Part shown: positions 31,930-43,433 of the stretch, piece after piece
Layout of the letters: the number at the start of each line of letters is the position of its first letter
Position numbering within the stretch: the stretch's first letter is position 1
NCBI GenBank assembly: GCA_905221605.1
Contig: CAJNDS010002779.1
Span: 1,014,616-1,078,615, forward strand
Direction: 5' to 3'
Length of the DNA: 64,000 bases
DNA from: Symbiodinium natans
Taxonomy: Eukaryota; Sar; Dinophyceae; Suessiales; Symbiodiniaceae
Notes under the pieces: generated by a model
Databases searched by the model: none
The model's input: only the letters and a program-made list of their open reading frames with translations
Told to the model about the DNA's origin: nothing
Translations under genes and position numbers: made by a program

Positions 31930-33143
31930 TTCGGCATGGTTTTATTTTGCCGTTTGGCTGGTCTGGCTTGGGACCGGTCTCAGTGGGGTCCGGGCTTCCT
32001 TAATGGACTTGGGCCACCCGTAATCCTCATTTTTTGGCGATTACAGCAGCGCACCGCCGGTACGGAGTTCTATGTCAGATCTTTGCATTCCAAACATGAC
32101 TTCTTGCGGTATATGCCAGCAGTGCAATACAGCTTGGGTTTTTTCCACTGGATGCTCGCATTTCTTTGCAGTCTGGGCATGGTTACCATATCGATGACTG
32201 TCTTTTCAGGATATTCTTTCGCGACTCTCTCAATGAGAGGCCTTCGGCGTGGCAACCCGCCGGCTCACAGTGGAGTCGGGGGAACGTGTCGCCCCGGACA
32301 CCGTGGGTGACTGCGCTCTGGGGGTGGAGTTCACAGTTTTCCTTCTTTTGCTCCAAGGTGTTGGTCTACATGTTGACCTGCCACTACACCTTCAACGCAT
32401 GTTCTTTCAGGACAAGTCACAGCATGCACCTGTCGAAACATAGCATTCGCGATTGCCTTCAGTTAGGGTATGTTGGGGTGTTTTTAACGAGCGTGTTGCA
32501 GAGCGTTGTGCGTGCGAAGGGTGGTTTGACCGGCAGTGCTTGGGGTGACTGGGCCAACTACACCGCCTCCCCGCGGACTCCCTTGAGCGCACGTCCTGAC
32601 CGCAGTCACCGTGGAGTCTGGATGGGTCTGGCACCTAACCTGACCCTACCAAGCCGCTCAGAATTGGACCATAAGCTTTCAAATCTACTTACCGCTGTTG
32701 CAAAGCGCTTGATTCAGGTCTGCGTCCCAGCTGTGTTGTTCTTGATCATGTCCATGAATCCAGTGCTGAACTCCTGCACACAGTCAGTCTGCAACAGGTT
32801 CCACCTGCCAAGTACGAGTCAGATCTACATGCATCTCTTGCTGTGCCTCCTGACTTGTGTCGCACACCAGCTCTTGAGCAGTGACCTTTGTACCACAAGC
32901 CTCAGTCATGGCCTGTACCACTGTTTCAAGCGCCGCAACTCTGCCTTGATCCGCTGCCGGGTTGTTGGGGGGCGTAGGTATAGGTTAAGCCGTTTTGCCT
33001 GCCGCCGCCAGCGTTTGACATGCACAGGTCAGACCAAGTCTTTTCTCGCTGCATTTTTTCACTGTGTCAAGCCTGTTCGGATTGTCTTCCTCCACATGTG
33101 TGCCCGTATGCACCATGCATACTGTTGGTCCCCTTCTCGTGCC
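31930..33143 (+). other. Leader-like stretch before the element G ORF
   Basis: This stretch is open in one frame for much of its length, but there is no early ATG and the composition is not protein-like: many Cys, Leu and His residues and no motif. I treat it as untranslated leader or unrelated sequence. No element leader stem of the B/C/D type was found. Confidence 0.45.
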
Positions 33144-36100
33144 ATGCTCAATCGCATTGCCCATGCCTTGACAGGCAACATCTCCATGCGTGAGCTGCAA
33201 GATATCATGACCAGACTAGGCATGACCCAGCAGTGGCACAAACAGGCGGCCAAGACTCTCCTTCAAGACTCGGCTCGCAAACAGAAAGCGCAAGAACTAC
33301 TTCAAGCCAACCTGCTATTTGACCTTGGCAGGCTTATACACGACACCCCTGTCCCTTCCAGCTCCCCCAGCCCATCTGTGGGAGGCAAAGGCGCCGGGAA
33401 AGGCAAAGGCAAGGCCAAGTTTTCCACCAGAACTCCTTGGACCGATCTCGTACCACGTCCTGATTCCATTTTTGTGGACGCTTCCAAGAACCCTGTTGCA
33501 GTCATCCCCATTAAGCTTGCCCATTCTACTGCCAAAGGCGTCTTTTTGGCCGGTGTTGGTGACTACGAAAGTTACCTTGGCATCACCAGTAATTCGCCTT
33601 TGGCAATGCTAATCCCACAGACCCCCAAGGTTCGTTCGACCTTGCAATCCCGCGGTGTTAAATCCGTTGAACGCCTTGTGGCGCTGCGTGACCCGAACTC
33701 TGGAGTTACCACACCCAAGCCCACTTTCCTAGTGTCGCTGGGAACGCCTGTTGAGTTCGCTGAAACCACGCCCGATGCTCAGTTTGAAGCTCCCGTTCCC
33801 CCCGTTGAGGTTGCTGTCGACATTGAGATCAGTCATATCGATCCTTGCATGCAACAAGAGGTCGATAAAAACCCACGCTATGCGTTCAATCAAATTGTTC
33901 ATGCGGCGTTCTCTGAACAAATTGTGTCTGAGTGCTACCCAGTTTTCGTGCGCAATACTGTCCTTCAGGGCATCATCAAGATCCCCTCCTCTCAGCTGCT
34001 GAACGTGCTACGTCGTTCAGGTCCCGATGGTGTTGTTGCAAAAGAGAAGTGGAGAGCGCAGCCAGTACAGCTCCCCCTGGCCCTTATTCACCAATCGCAG
34101 CTACGAGACAAGAACTGGGAGTCTGCCGTTAAGGTTGCCAACGAGCTCCCCGGTTTTGCGGGCATTCACAGAAGTGCCACCGGATCCAAAAGCTTGCGGT
34201 TTGATGAGAAAGGCATTGCAAAGGCTCGCGAAGGGCTCTGTGTCCCAGGCCTCTACTCCGAAGACAATATCAGTATTGTTGCTCGATATTTCTTCCAAGT
34301 TCAGGGAGTTCAGAACAGAGAGCTTCCTTCGGGCTCGCGAGACTTTCCCCGTATGGGGATCGGTTGAGGGAGCCTTCCAGAGAGGGGGGGGGACGTGTGC
34401 CCCGTCGCTCAGACAAGCCACTTCTACTTTTGGGATCCGGCTGGTTTTACGGCCGATGTATAGATGTTAAACAACTGCTGACCTGGCAGGAGGCTTGGAT
34501 CCATCCTGGTGCCAAAGGCTTTCGCAAAGGCTGTGGAACCGAAGACATCTTTTGGACCCTTGCTGCACGTGTTGAGAAGGCCATCTTAGCCGATGAACCC
34601 CTTTACGGCGTCAGTTTTGACTTCAAGAAATGCTTCGATCTTATTCCGCACGGGATTCTGTTTGGCATTCTTCAGGAAATGGGGCTGTCAAGCCGTATCT
34701 TGTTGCCGCTCCAAGAGATGTATTCATCCCTTAGGCGTCGATGGAAGTTAGGAAAAAATGCTGTAGGATGGGCTAGTACGAACGGGATCCTACAAGGCTG
34801 TGGGGTCTCAGTTGTGCTGCTTAACTCTTTAGTAACTCTATGGCTTCATGCCGTGACCAATGAATCTTGTGCTGAGTCGGAAGCTAAGCCTGGCGGATAT
34901 GCTGACGACATACATGCGACGGCTCGTTCTGTTGCTGGCGTGCAAAGGGTGGTCGACATCACCGCTGAGTACGCTCATCTTTCGGGCCAAGAGATCAGTG
35001 TTGAGAAAAGCCATTGCTTTGCCGTGTCGCTCCCGCAGCGAAAGAAACTTGCCAACGTTACCATTAATGGCTCCAAGCTGGCCGTTAAGAGTAACGTTGA
35101 CATGCTTGGTGTGACTCTGGTCATGGCGCAGGCGAAGAAAGGAAGCACTGGCAAAACTTCCAAAGCTCTAAAAATTGCTAATAAGACTAGGAAAAGGCTT
35201 AATCGCTTGAGGTACGCACCGCTTGATTTTGAAAGTAAAGAAACTTGTGCTGGCATTGGAGCCCTTTCTCCCCTCATCTACGGCCAAGCTGGTCGTAGTC
35301 TGCCTGCAGATGTACTTAACTCGCTTCGTCGCTCAGCCCTTCAGGGTATCTGGCGTGGAGCCGGAAACTTGTCTTGTGCAGAAATTGCTTTCACCCTTTT
35401 CTTAAAAGGCCACAAGGTTGACCCAGTTCAGGTCACGGAGCACAGCGCATTCCAAGCGCTCTTGCGCATGCTCGCCAAAAATGGCGAAGCTTCTGAACTT
35501 GCACATTCCTCCTGGAATCTCACCAGGGATCTAGGTAGGCGTTCTTTGCAGGTTATAGGGCCCGTCACTAGGATTAGGAAACTTTTTGCCTCTTGCCGCT
35601 GGTCCTGGCCTCAACTCCGCAGAGTTAAAACTCACAGCAACAAATCTTTGCCCCTGCCGACGTGCCCTCGCAGTGGGGATGCCGGCAACGACCTGGTTCA
35701 GCATGAGCTGCGTGATGCAATACGCAGGCGTGAGTGGCGGGAAGCTGCTTCACGCCGCAAGGACATGTCTGGCATACAACACGGTATTGACCGTGGTGTT
35801 TCCATGCAATTGCATAATGACAAAGCTCATCTTACTGAATATCAGAGAGCTTGCCTTCGTGCAATTTTATCCGGTGCCGTCAATGCAACCGAAAGAAGGG
35901 AGCGACAAAAATCCCGAGGTGCTTCCTCTGGGACATGCCCGTTTTGTTCCTGTTCCTCGGGCGAGACCGTGTTCCACCGCTGGTGGGTCTGCCCGCAATG
36001 GCAATACCTCCGTGCTCCTGTGCTTGCAGAACTTCCCAGTTCCCCCGACAGCATGCCTGTTTGCTTGTCGGTCTGTGGGCTTTTGCCTGAAACAGGTGCT

Positions 36101-36877
36101 GAGGTGTGGAAACCGCATGTCAGGCGCATACAGCAGATGATGCTTGATATCCTTGTGCAATGTTGCCTTGCAGTGGCTTCGCAAAGTGCGCGTGATGCGC
36201 CTGACCGCCCTCCGCAGACTGACAATCGACTTGCCCAAGATTCGGAAGATGTTCCTGTTGAAGAAACATGCGATAAAACCGCCTTTCTTCTGCACCAGCT
36301 GGTTAGACTTTCTAATGACAAACTGCAGTGCAGTGTTTGCAAACGCGTTTGTGTTGCTAGGCAGCGTTCGCGCCTCATGCAATCTTCTTGTCGCGGGAAT
36401 GATCTCAGCCAAGTACGTGCTACTCCGGCTTCGCTCAGCCGCTGCAACAAGACGCGTGAGCTTCTCATGAAGGAGTGGGAAGATAAGAAACCTGGTGGGC
36501 ACACACTTACCTGGAATGGCGATGTTAAAGGCTGCATATGCTGTACTGTTTGCACTAAGAAGTGGCAGTGCAAAAGTGGACGCATGGATTGGAAAACTCA
36601 GATTTACACGCAACTTTGCACCGGCAACTCTCAGGAGGCTGACCGTAAGAGGCAAGCTTTGTGCCTGGAGATTTCTAAAATTTCTTCGCAGCATGACTTG
36701 TTTCTTGATAGTAAAAACGATTTGGTTTCATGTCGCAAATGTTGCTCCACTTCTGCTTTCCACACGTGGAAAGCACTGGCACGCAAGCCGTGCAAGCCTG
36801 TCGGTGCACAACAAGCTGGCGCTTCTCGCAAAACCTTGAAGGGTAGGGGGCGCAGTGCCCCCTCAGCGGTAGATTAA
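33144..36877 (+). pseudogene. Reverse transcriptase with C-terminal Cys/His motifs, probably frameshifted (element G)
   Basis: An ATG at 33,144 opens a frame of about 408 codons with a basic GKGAGKGKGKAKF segment near 33,380. A second frame from about 34,364 encodes the RT: GFRKGCGTEDIFW near 34,520, SFDFKKCFDLIPHGI near 34,614, GILQGCGVSVV near 34,785 and GYADDIHATA near 34,897. The junction is degenerate and contains a G run near 34,382. The C-terminus has a Cys/His cluster (CPFCSCSSG, then HRWWVC) near 35,937 and three more CxxC clusters. No endonuclease or RNase H is seen. The clade is not recognised, and the joining of the two frames is an inference. Confidence 0.7.
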
Positions 36878-37176
36878 GGTAGGCCCCGGTGCCTGCGTCA
36901 CCCTGACAAGAGTGAGCAGGCCTCGTGCGGATTCGTATGGTTTTACGGCCGATGGAAGCGTCAAGGACTCCAAGCGTCGCCGCCAGACTGAGATCAAGCA
37001 CGGCCGCGTCGCGAGGGCGAGGGCGTCTACCGCCACCGCCGCCGGCAATGGGATACATTACTCCTGAGCAACTTGGTTGCGTGAGGTCAATGGGCGCCGA
37101 GTGCTTTTTGAGTTTTTTCACTGACGTTTTTATCACAAGTGACATGTTCAGTTTCCACAGGTGTTCCGTTGTGTAG
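36878..37176 (+). other. Spacer, possible basic N-terminal exon for the H3-like ORF
   Basis: One frame from an ATG at about 36,950 reads a basic segment (SVAARLRSSTAASRGRGR) ahead of a proline run. It could be an upstream exon of the next gene, but no clear donor and acceptor pair is seen and an in-frame stop lies at 37,174. Confidence 0.25.
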
Positions 37177-37689
37177 TTGACCAAGGATCACTGGCAAGTT
37201 CCCTGGTTATCTGTCGCCGTCAGCGGGCCCAGGACGAAGGGTGAAAGCAAGGCGAGCGTCAAGGACAGGAGTGTTCCTAAGGCTTGGAAGGCCGTCCAAC
37301 TCTGCGTTCCGAAGCAGCCGTTTGACCGTTTGTGCCAAGAGGTCTTTCAGGAGGCATTCCAGAGTCACTTCAGCGGCCGAACCTCTGACGGAAAGACAGT
37401 TCTGCTCACGGATGTTGATGGCCGTGCCCCAACACAGATGCATCTGAGCAAGTCCGCGATTGCAGTCCTCCACACAGCGTTCGAAGAGTATGGTTCGTGC
37501 TTGTTCACAGATGCTTCGACCTTTGCGGCCCATGCCAACAGGACTGGCGTGGGGCTGTCCGACATGAGGCTTGTGATGGGGTTGAGGTCTGGGCTGCTAC
37601 AGCGGAATCGAGAAGATGCAGCTGCAGCTTGTCAGAAGAAAGAAAGCAGCAGGCAAACACGGTTGAGAAATAGAGGAGGTGGTTGGTAG
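37177..37689 (+). CDS. Histone H3-like protein with long loop-1 insertion
   Basis: The open frame runs from 37,177; the true start or upstream splice site is unknown because no ATG is in frame. Counting from 37,177, residues 46-65 (KQPFDRLCQEVFQEAFQ) match the H3 alpha-1 region. Residues 90-122 match alpha-2 (SAIAVLHTAFEEY, LFTDAS, then AAHANR), and residues 127-139 match alpha-3. Against the H3 alpha-2/alpha-3 segment about 11 of 30 positions agree, including Leu-Phe-x-Asp, His-Ala-x-Arg and the later Asp and Arg-x-Gly. About 23 residues separate alpha-1 from alpha-2, much longer than canonical H3; centromeric H3 variants also tend to have longer loop 1. It may be a host gene or cargo of element G. 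Confidence 0.55.
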   Translation: MTKDHWQVPWLSVAVSGPRTKGESKASVKDRSVPKAWKAVQLCVPKQPFDRLCQEVFQEAFQSHFSGRTSDGKTVLLTDVDGRAPTQMHLSKSAIAVLHTAFEEYGSCLFTDASTFAAHANRTGVGLSDMRLVMGLRSGLLQRNREDAAAACQKKESSRQTRLRNRGGGW

Positions 37690-37739
37690 AGAGACCCTTC
37701 GTTGGCAGAGGGAGGGTGCAGGTGACTGTAAAAGTTTGG

Positions 37740-38265
37740 GACATCGCTTTTGTGCTCTAACGCCTGAAAGCTCCAACACTTCATTCGGAGAGCCTAGGCA
37801 AAGGACGTGGCTTTTGCGGTCTCCCGCCTGAAGAGCTCCAAAACTGACGTTCTTGGGTTTGGGGGGGGGGAAGGGGGGGCTGGCGGGGGGGGGGTAGGGA
37901 AGCAAAAGACGTGGCTTTTGTGGTGTCTGCTAAAAACTGACGTCCTTTGGTTTGGGAGAGGGGGGGGTGGGGCGTGTTGGTTGGTAAGGGGCAAATTGCT
38001 GTGTCTTTTGTGGTCCTCTGCTTCTCTTGGCTCCTCTGACCTCTGGCTCTGGTCCTCTGACCTCGTCCTCTGACCTCTGGTCCTCTGACCTCTGGTTCTC
38101 TGGTCCTCTGGTCAAAGGACGTGGCTTTCGTCCTTTCAGGCATGAAGAGCTCCAAAACTGACGTCTTTTGGTTTGGGACAGCTCTGGGTGAATGCAAAAG
38201 CAAAGGACGTCGCTTTTGTGTTCTAAGACCTGATAATCTCCGGAACTGATGTCCTTTGGTGCCTC
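37740..38265 (+). repeat. Five degenerate short units with inverted ends
   Basis: Units begin near 37,740, 37,799, 37,903, 38,113 and 38,200. A typical unit opens with CAAAGGACGTGGCTTTTG and closes with GAGCTCCAAAACTGACG and TCCTTTGG, so CAAAGGACGT can pair with ACGTCCTTTG. G runs separate units 2, 3 and 4. No coding sequence is seen here. Confidence 0.65.
38013..38113 (+). repeat. CCTCTGACCTCTGGT tandem repeat
   Basis: About six imperfect copies of a 13-16 bp pyrimidine-rich motif lie between the fourth and fifth-from-last hairpin units. It is a simple minisatellite. Confidence 0.7.
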
Positions 38266-38465
38266 TGCTTGGCCAATCCGAGGTGCTGATCTGACCTACG
38301 CTGGACGCTGGGGCGTGGCGAGCGAAAACAAAGAGCAGTTGTACATTCTTGCATGCTCCATTTAGTCGGGGAGGAGGGTTTTGTGTTGACGCCTGGGCAT
38401 TTTCAGTTGGGGCTAGGTCTTTGTTTTTTCGTTGGCGCTGCAACACCCTCTCAGAGTTAAGGGTC

Positions 38466-38808
38466 TTAGAGTTTGAAACGTCGAAACCCTAAGCCCCAGT
38501 TTTCAGCCCCAAAAAACCCTGACCGCCGAACCTTAGTTCCCTGAACCCCACAGCCCCCAACCCATAAAACCCCGAACCCTCCGCTGATGCCTAAACCAAA
38601 GCCCCGTAAACTCCTAAACCCCTCAATTGCCAAAACCCCGCTATCCCTAACACAGCCACACTCAACCCTAAACCCTAAACCCCAGAAACCTCCCCCGCCC
38701 CCCCCACTCCCCCTCCCCCACCCCAAACCCCACATCCCGAAACACCAAGCCCTAAGCCCCCGCGCCCAACCCTAAACCCTAACCCCAAAACCCGCCCAAA
38801 GCCCCAAG
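38466..38808 (+). repeat. Degenerate CCCTAAA tract upstream of the first exon
   Basis: Many variants of AACCCTAAAC run on the + strand right up to the exon at 38,809. This marks the sharp change from retrotransposon DNA to telomere-like DNA. Confidence 0.7.
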
Positions 38809-38868
38809 CTGGAGGACCGCCCCTGGATCTACAACGGGACGGGCGTCGACCTCCTTGGCGAAGCCAAG
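38809..38868 (+). CDS. Candidate exon, N-terminal to SET domain
   Basis: Twenty codons (LEDRPWIYNGTGVDLLGEAK) lie between CCCCAAG and an apparent GC donor. CCCTAAA-like repeats precede the exon and TTTAGGG-like repeats follow. The sequence is compatible with the poorly conserved N-terminal part of SETD3/LSMT-type SET proteins, but this is not diagnostic. Confidence 0.45.
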
Positions 38869-39988
38869 GCGGGCGTCACTTGTTTCGCTGTTTTGAAAGG
38901 GGGTTTGGGGAGTTTAGGGTTTGGGGTTTCGGCGTTAGGGTTAGGGTTTGGGGTTTAGTTTGTTTTTTACTTGGTTTTTTGTGTTTTTGGCGTGGAAGGC
39001 TTCCTCCACGAAGGGGTTTAGGGTTCAGGGTTTTGGGTTTAGGGTTCAGGGTACAGGGTTAAGGGTTGAGGTTCTCTGGTTTGGGGCTCAGGGCTTAGGA
39101 CTTAAAATCGGATTGAGCGCTGCGGAATTAAATGGACACGCATAGAAAGTCGATTGGCTTAGGGGCAGACCGATGGTATTTTGCAGCCTTTATCAACTCA
39201 AGGGTTCCCGAAGGTACCCTCAGAAGGTTCCCCCAATACAGCCTTCTTCTGGCACCCGTCTGCCAGAATCCAAGGGTGCAACCTTAAGAGCAAACAAGTC
39301 GTTTGGTTGGTTGTTGTACCCCACCCCCCCGTCGCCAACCTTAAACACGCAACCCTGAACGAGCCCGTTCAGTGTGGTCTCGCCGGCGCCGAGGGCATCC
39401 AGACGTTGCAGAGGCCTTCTGGCAGCTTAAACTTCGGACCAGGTGCTAGGTTCTGGGCTTATTTCAGGACTTTGTCACTTGCGCTTAAGCCCTGAGGCCC
39501 TGAACCCATTGTAAGAAACGTTTCTTTGAGTTCAGAAGTAGGGTACCGTAGCCAAGCCACTCCAGAGCCCTAACGACGGGGCTTATCATTTCGGGTTTCG
39601 TTCTCGCTTTTTTCAGTGTAAAAGATGCCTTTACGGTTGTTTTTTGGGGTCTTGGGGCGGGGGGGGGTTCGGAGTGGTTTAGGGTCTTAGGGTTTCAGGG
39701 GGTAACGGTTCCGCATTTATTGTGCCAGGCCTAGCCGTACCGTTCAGCTGAAACACCCGGGAAAGCAAAACCGGCATCCACAACCACACAATCAGACCCG
39801 AAATCCCGAGCACAGGAGCCTGAAGTAATCAAGAAAGTATCATCCCCTCTTAATCCCGACATGTAGGTAATACAAGCTGCCCAAGAGTTCCAATTACAAC
39901 AAAACCCTCAAGATCCCTCAAAACCCTAGCAATGCAAGAAACCCTAAGACCCCCTACATATTCCTCTTGGCGCCTCCTCCCTCCTCAG

Positions 39989-40031
39989 AGGCTGTTCGAG
40001 TCGACGCGCAGCTGGTGGCCCCGGGAGCCTG
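39989..40031 (+). CDS. Candidate exon with canonical splice sites
   Basis: A pyrimidine-rich acceptor (CTCCTCCCTCCTCAG) and a GTGAGG donor bound 43 bases. The reading frame is not fixed. CCCTAA repeats lie before and TTTAGGG after. Confidence 0.5.
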
Positions 40032-40427
40032 GTGAGGTGCACTTGGGAGATCTTGGGGGGGGGGGCTTTCTCGGTTCTTACAGGGTTTAGGGTTTAAAGA
40101 ATGGGGGGCTTAGGGCTTTAGGAGTTTAGGGGTCTAGGGGGTTTGGTTTCGGCTTGGCGCTTCGGTGGCCTGAAATCTTCATGAAAGGTTTGGGGAGGTT
40201 CTGCTGGGGTTGTCGTGCACGGCTCGGAGTCTTAGGATCACTCCCCGAAGCCGATGTTTGCTCGGGAAGACTGCAAACCAAGACCAGTACGCCGAATCCT
40301 CTAGCCGACAAAGGGCAAGAAGCCCCGCATCGGGTTTGTCTAGGGTTCCTGAAGCCCCTCTAACCTTATACAACTTATACGCCCAAAGCCAGTTGAAAAG
40401 AGTGCAGTGCGCGCGGGCTGTTCACAG

Positions 40428-40468
40428 GACCGCCTGCGCTGGGCCGCCGCCAACGCCCCTCAAGCTGC
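40428..40468 (+). CDS. Candidate SET-domain exon (DRLRWAAANA)
   Basis: The acceptor is GTTCACAG. DRLRWAAANAPQAA resembles the Trp-Ala helix that precedes the substrate loop in LSMT/SETD3-type SET domains. The 3' edge is uncertain. Confidence 0.4.
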
Positions 40469-40532
40469 AAGGGCATTATTAAGGGTTGGGCCCGCTTCGG
40501 GTCCCTGCTCATCAAGCCAGACCTTAAAGCCC

Positions 40533-40778
40533 TAGAACCCTAAAACCCCTAGAACCCTAAAACCCTAAAGCCCCTAAAACCCTAAAACCCTGAAACCCTA
40601 AAAACCCTAAAGCCCTAAAACCCTAAAACCCTAAAACCCTAAAACCCTAAAACCCTAAAACCCTAAAACCCTAGAACCCTAAAACCCTAAAACCCTAAAA
40701 CCCTAAAACCCTAAAACCCTAAAACCCTAAAACCCTAAAACCCTAAAACCCTAAAACCCTAAAACCCTAAAACCCTAA
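40533..40778 (+). repeat. CCCTAAAA octamer tract
   Basis: About thirty copies of an eight-base unit occur, nearly perfect from 40,613. The complementary strand reads TTTTAGGG, the Chlamydomonas-type telomere unit, unlike the seven-base unit at 52,493. Confidence 0.9.
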
Positions 40779-41434
40779 GCCCCCGAACCCCCCCTAGGAG
40801 AGTCTCTGGCGGGGGGCGGTGGGGGGGTGCGTGGGGAGAGCTGCAGGTTCAGTCGCGGGCGCATGCAGCCCAGGGAGGACGGAGCTTGGGCTTGTCGACC
40901 CTAAACTCCCCCAAAATCTTCCAAAAGCCCTAAAGTCTAAACCCCTAAACCCGAAGAAACCTTTAAGTCCTAAACTTTGGCTGATGAAGCTTTAGGGATC
41001 TGTAGGCTTTGCGTTCGGACTTTCTGCTTCTGAATCCAGGGTTGTTCATAGGCTCATAGGGTTTACAGGGGGCGAATGTGGCTGTTTTTCGGCAAAGCCC
41101 TAAACCCCACTTCTAGTCTAGGGTTTGGGGTTTAGGGCTGACGAAGGTTTCCTCAGCACGCCCAGAGAAGACACGCCCCGTCGTGGCCAACCCCTCCCTG
41201 CGCCCACAGAGGAAACGGTCAACCGTACGGAGGTTTAGGATTTAGGATTTCAGTTGTAGGAGTATCAGCAACATCAAGCCTTGCAAGCCCCTAACTCTCT
41301 AAACCCTAACAAGCGAATTGTCGAACCCTGAAGAAATGCAGGATCCAACCTCGACTGCCCAAAGGCCCTGAGCCCTCCAAGAACACGGCCACCCTAACCC
41401 CTGGAACCCTATGAACCCCCAAACCCTTAAGCGC

Positions 41435-41552
41435 CCCTTGAACTCCGTCTGCTGCGGAGGCGGCACCATCCTCATCCCGCTAGCGGACTGCCTCAACCAC
41501 TCGCCCTCGAGCCTTTGCTGGGCAAACTCCCGATTTGAAGGAGCGGTTCAGG
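41435..41552 (+). CDS. SET-domain exon with LIPLADCLNHSP
   Basis: The frame reads GGGTILIPLADCLNHSPSS, then LCWANSRFEGAVQ. The PLADxLNH stretch is the hallmark SET segment that contributes Asn-His to the S-adenosylmethionine site in SETD3/RuBisCO LSMT-like lysine methyltransferases. The start is approximate (an AG also lies at 41,458). A GTTTCG donor and TTTAGGG-like intron follow. Confidence 0.75.
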
Positions 41553-42350
41553 GTTTCGGGGCCTCTTTCAGGAGGTGGTGAGTGTAGGGTTTGGGGGTTG
41601 AGGGCGTCGGGGAGAGGGGTTTCAGGGTTTAGGGTTCCTTTCAGGTTAAGGGCTTGAGCGTTTCAGGGTTCAACAGCATAAGGTTCATGCACTTGTACCT
41701 TGGGTTTTCCAACTCTGCTCATGGTTGTTGCCGTGTGGGTTGCCTTTCTGCTAAACCCACCTAGAAGTACACCTCGAAGAAGACCCCAAAGGTCCTGAAT
41801 CTACACCTGCTTTCCAGCCCGCTGCCTTTGAACCCTGGAACTCCAAACTCCAAAGTCGGGTAAAATAGGGGTTGGAATAATGACTAATGGTATTCCCTTA
41901 TGGTCCCTATACAGTAAACCCTAAACTCCAAACCCTAAACCCCAAACCCCAATGCCTAAACCCTAAATCCTAACCCCCCTATAGTATAGGGTTCAGGGGT
42001 AAGAGTCTGGATACGTGGGCTTTGAGGAAACAGGGTGTTGGGTACCGGTTTGCTGAACCAGACACCCTGAACCCTCAAGCCTAAAATATCTTGAGGTTTA
42101 GGGTTGAGGGTACCCAGGTTCCACCCTAGTAGCCAGGGCACAGGGTCTCTGGATGAAGCCTCCCTGCATGGAGTTGGGGACACAACAACAAGCCCCAAAC
42201 CCTAAACACTGAAACCCGAAATCCTCGCATCGCGGAGGTTCAAGAACGTTTTTAACCCAGAACCCATCCTGACAAGCCTCCAAAATCCCAAACCTCAGGC
42301 AAAGTTCAACTTCCACACATCCGTCAGCCTTTGACCCTGCGTGATCACAG

Positions 42351-42415
42351 GAACGCCAACTGTGAGGTGGTCCAGCACGAGGACCACGTAGAGGTTGCGG
42401 CTCGGCCCCTCCAAG
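42351..42415 (+). CDS. SET-domain exon before the GEEL motif
   Basis: The acceptor is GTGATCACAG. NANCEVVQHEDHVEVAARPLQ fits the strand and Ala-x-Arg-x-Leu turn that immediately precede the GEEL motif in SET proteins. The donor may be non-canonical. Confidence 0.6.
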
Positions 42416-43378
42416 CCCCGAGATCTCCAACTGGGGGGGTTCCTCGAAACTCGCACTTCTCCCCCCCCCCCCTCTCCTGCCTTGTTCTGTTTTTCATAAG
42501 AGGTCCTGAAAGGGTTCATGCTTTTAAAAGCTTCTAGTTCGTTTCTTGCGTGAGAGATTCTCGATGTTTGGGTTAGGCGGTGCGGCACGCCGGGCGACAC
42601 AGAAAAAGAAGCCCTAACCAACCCCCCAAACCTGATATTGCTGGACTCTTACAGACCTTCGGCCTCAAGTCCATAGGAGAACTCTTCTTGTTGTTACTGC
42701 TCTTCGTTTTAGGTTTTTCTTATTGTGCCCTTTGAAAAGCCTGGTCTCTGCCGGGTTCGGAGGTGACGACCTGCGAGGTGGACCGAGGCCCCGAAGTGCG
42801 ATGTTCGTCAGCTGGGGTGAGGGTTGGGGGCTCGCGGTTTCAGAATTTTGTTTGGGGGGAGGTGGGGGTTGAGGTGTTCAAATTTTTGAGGGCAAAGAAA
42901 TTTAGCAACGGGCAGGATGGGGTTCTACACCAAAAAACCCCTAATGCCTAACGGCCAAATCGGATCCTACAGTAGTCCGACTGGGCACGGACTCAGGGAC
43001 CTGTTTTGAGCTTCGTGTCGTCGTCATCCCAAACCGGGGGTCTGGGGTTTGGGGTTTGGGGTTTGGGGTTTAGGGTTTAGGGTTGAGGGGTGAGCAGGTC
43101 ATTCTCTCGAAGTGACCCGCCCTAGAGATCCAAGAGGGTCCGAATATGAATGAAAGTAGAGTTCGTAAACCCTGTTCCTCAGACCCTGAGCATGCTAAGA
43201 TTTGAGACAGTAACCCTTCTCCCCTGTTTAAGGGCTTCCTTTGAAACAACCTCATCTATGGATAAAGGGGCACCTTACTTAGTTCTTTAGGTTTTCTGGA
43301 GAAGCCAGACCTTGAATGGCTCCAAAGCCCTAAGCCGTAAACCCCTGAAGTATGAAGAGGCCCCCTAACGCTCCCCAG

Positions 43379-43433
43379 GGGAGGAGCTGCTGATCTGCTA
43401 CGGGCACTTCTCAAACGCGGAGCTGCTTCCCGG
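43379..43433 (+). CDS. SET-domain exon with GEELLICYGHFSNAELL
   Basis: The acceptor is CGCTCCCCAG. GEELLICYGHFSNAELLP is a near-consensus match to the C-terminal SET motif, whose Tyr is the catalytic tyrosine region. A GC-type donor (GCTAAG) at 43,433 is likely. Confidence 0.8.

Larger units (their letters stand above)
26093..31930 (+). mobile_element. LINE-like retrotransposon F, decayed relative of E
   Basis: The domain order is the same as in E, with many protein differences, showing that the two are old relatives rather than a recent duplication. A leader of about 270 bases without recognised coding sequence precedes the polymerase. Both ORFs are broken. Confidence 0.85.

Noticed and set aside
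32166-33143. N-terminal extension of the element G frame
   Set aside because: It begins at TTG, not ATG, and has no protein-like motif; it is better read as leader.
1-36890. LTR retrotransposon or retrovirus-like element
   Set aside because: No long terminal repeats, protease, integrase or gag zinc knuckle was found; the endonuclease is of the LINE apurinic type.
37177-37689. Canonical replication histone H3 gene
   Set aside because: The loop-1 insertion, the missing recognisable tail and low identity exclude a standard H3.
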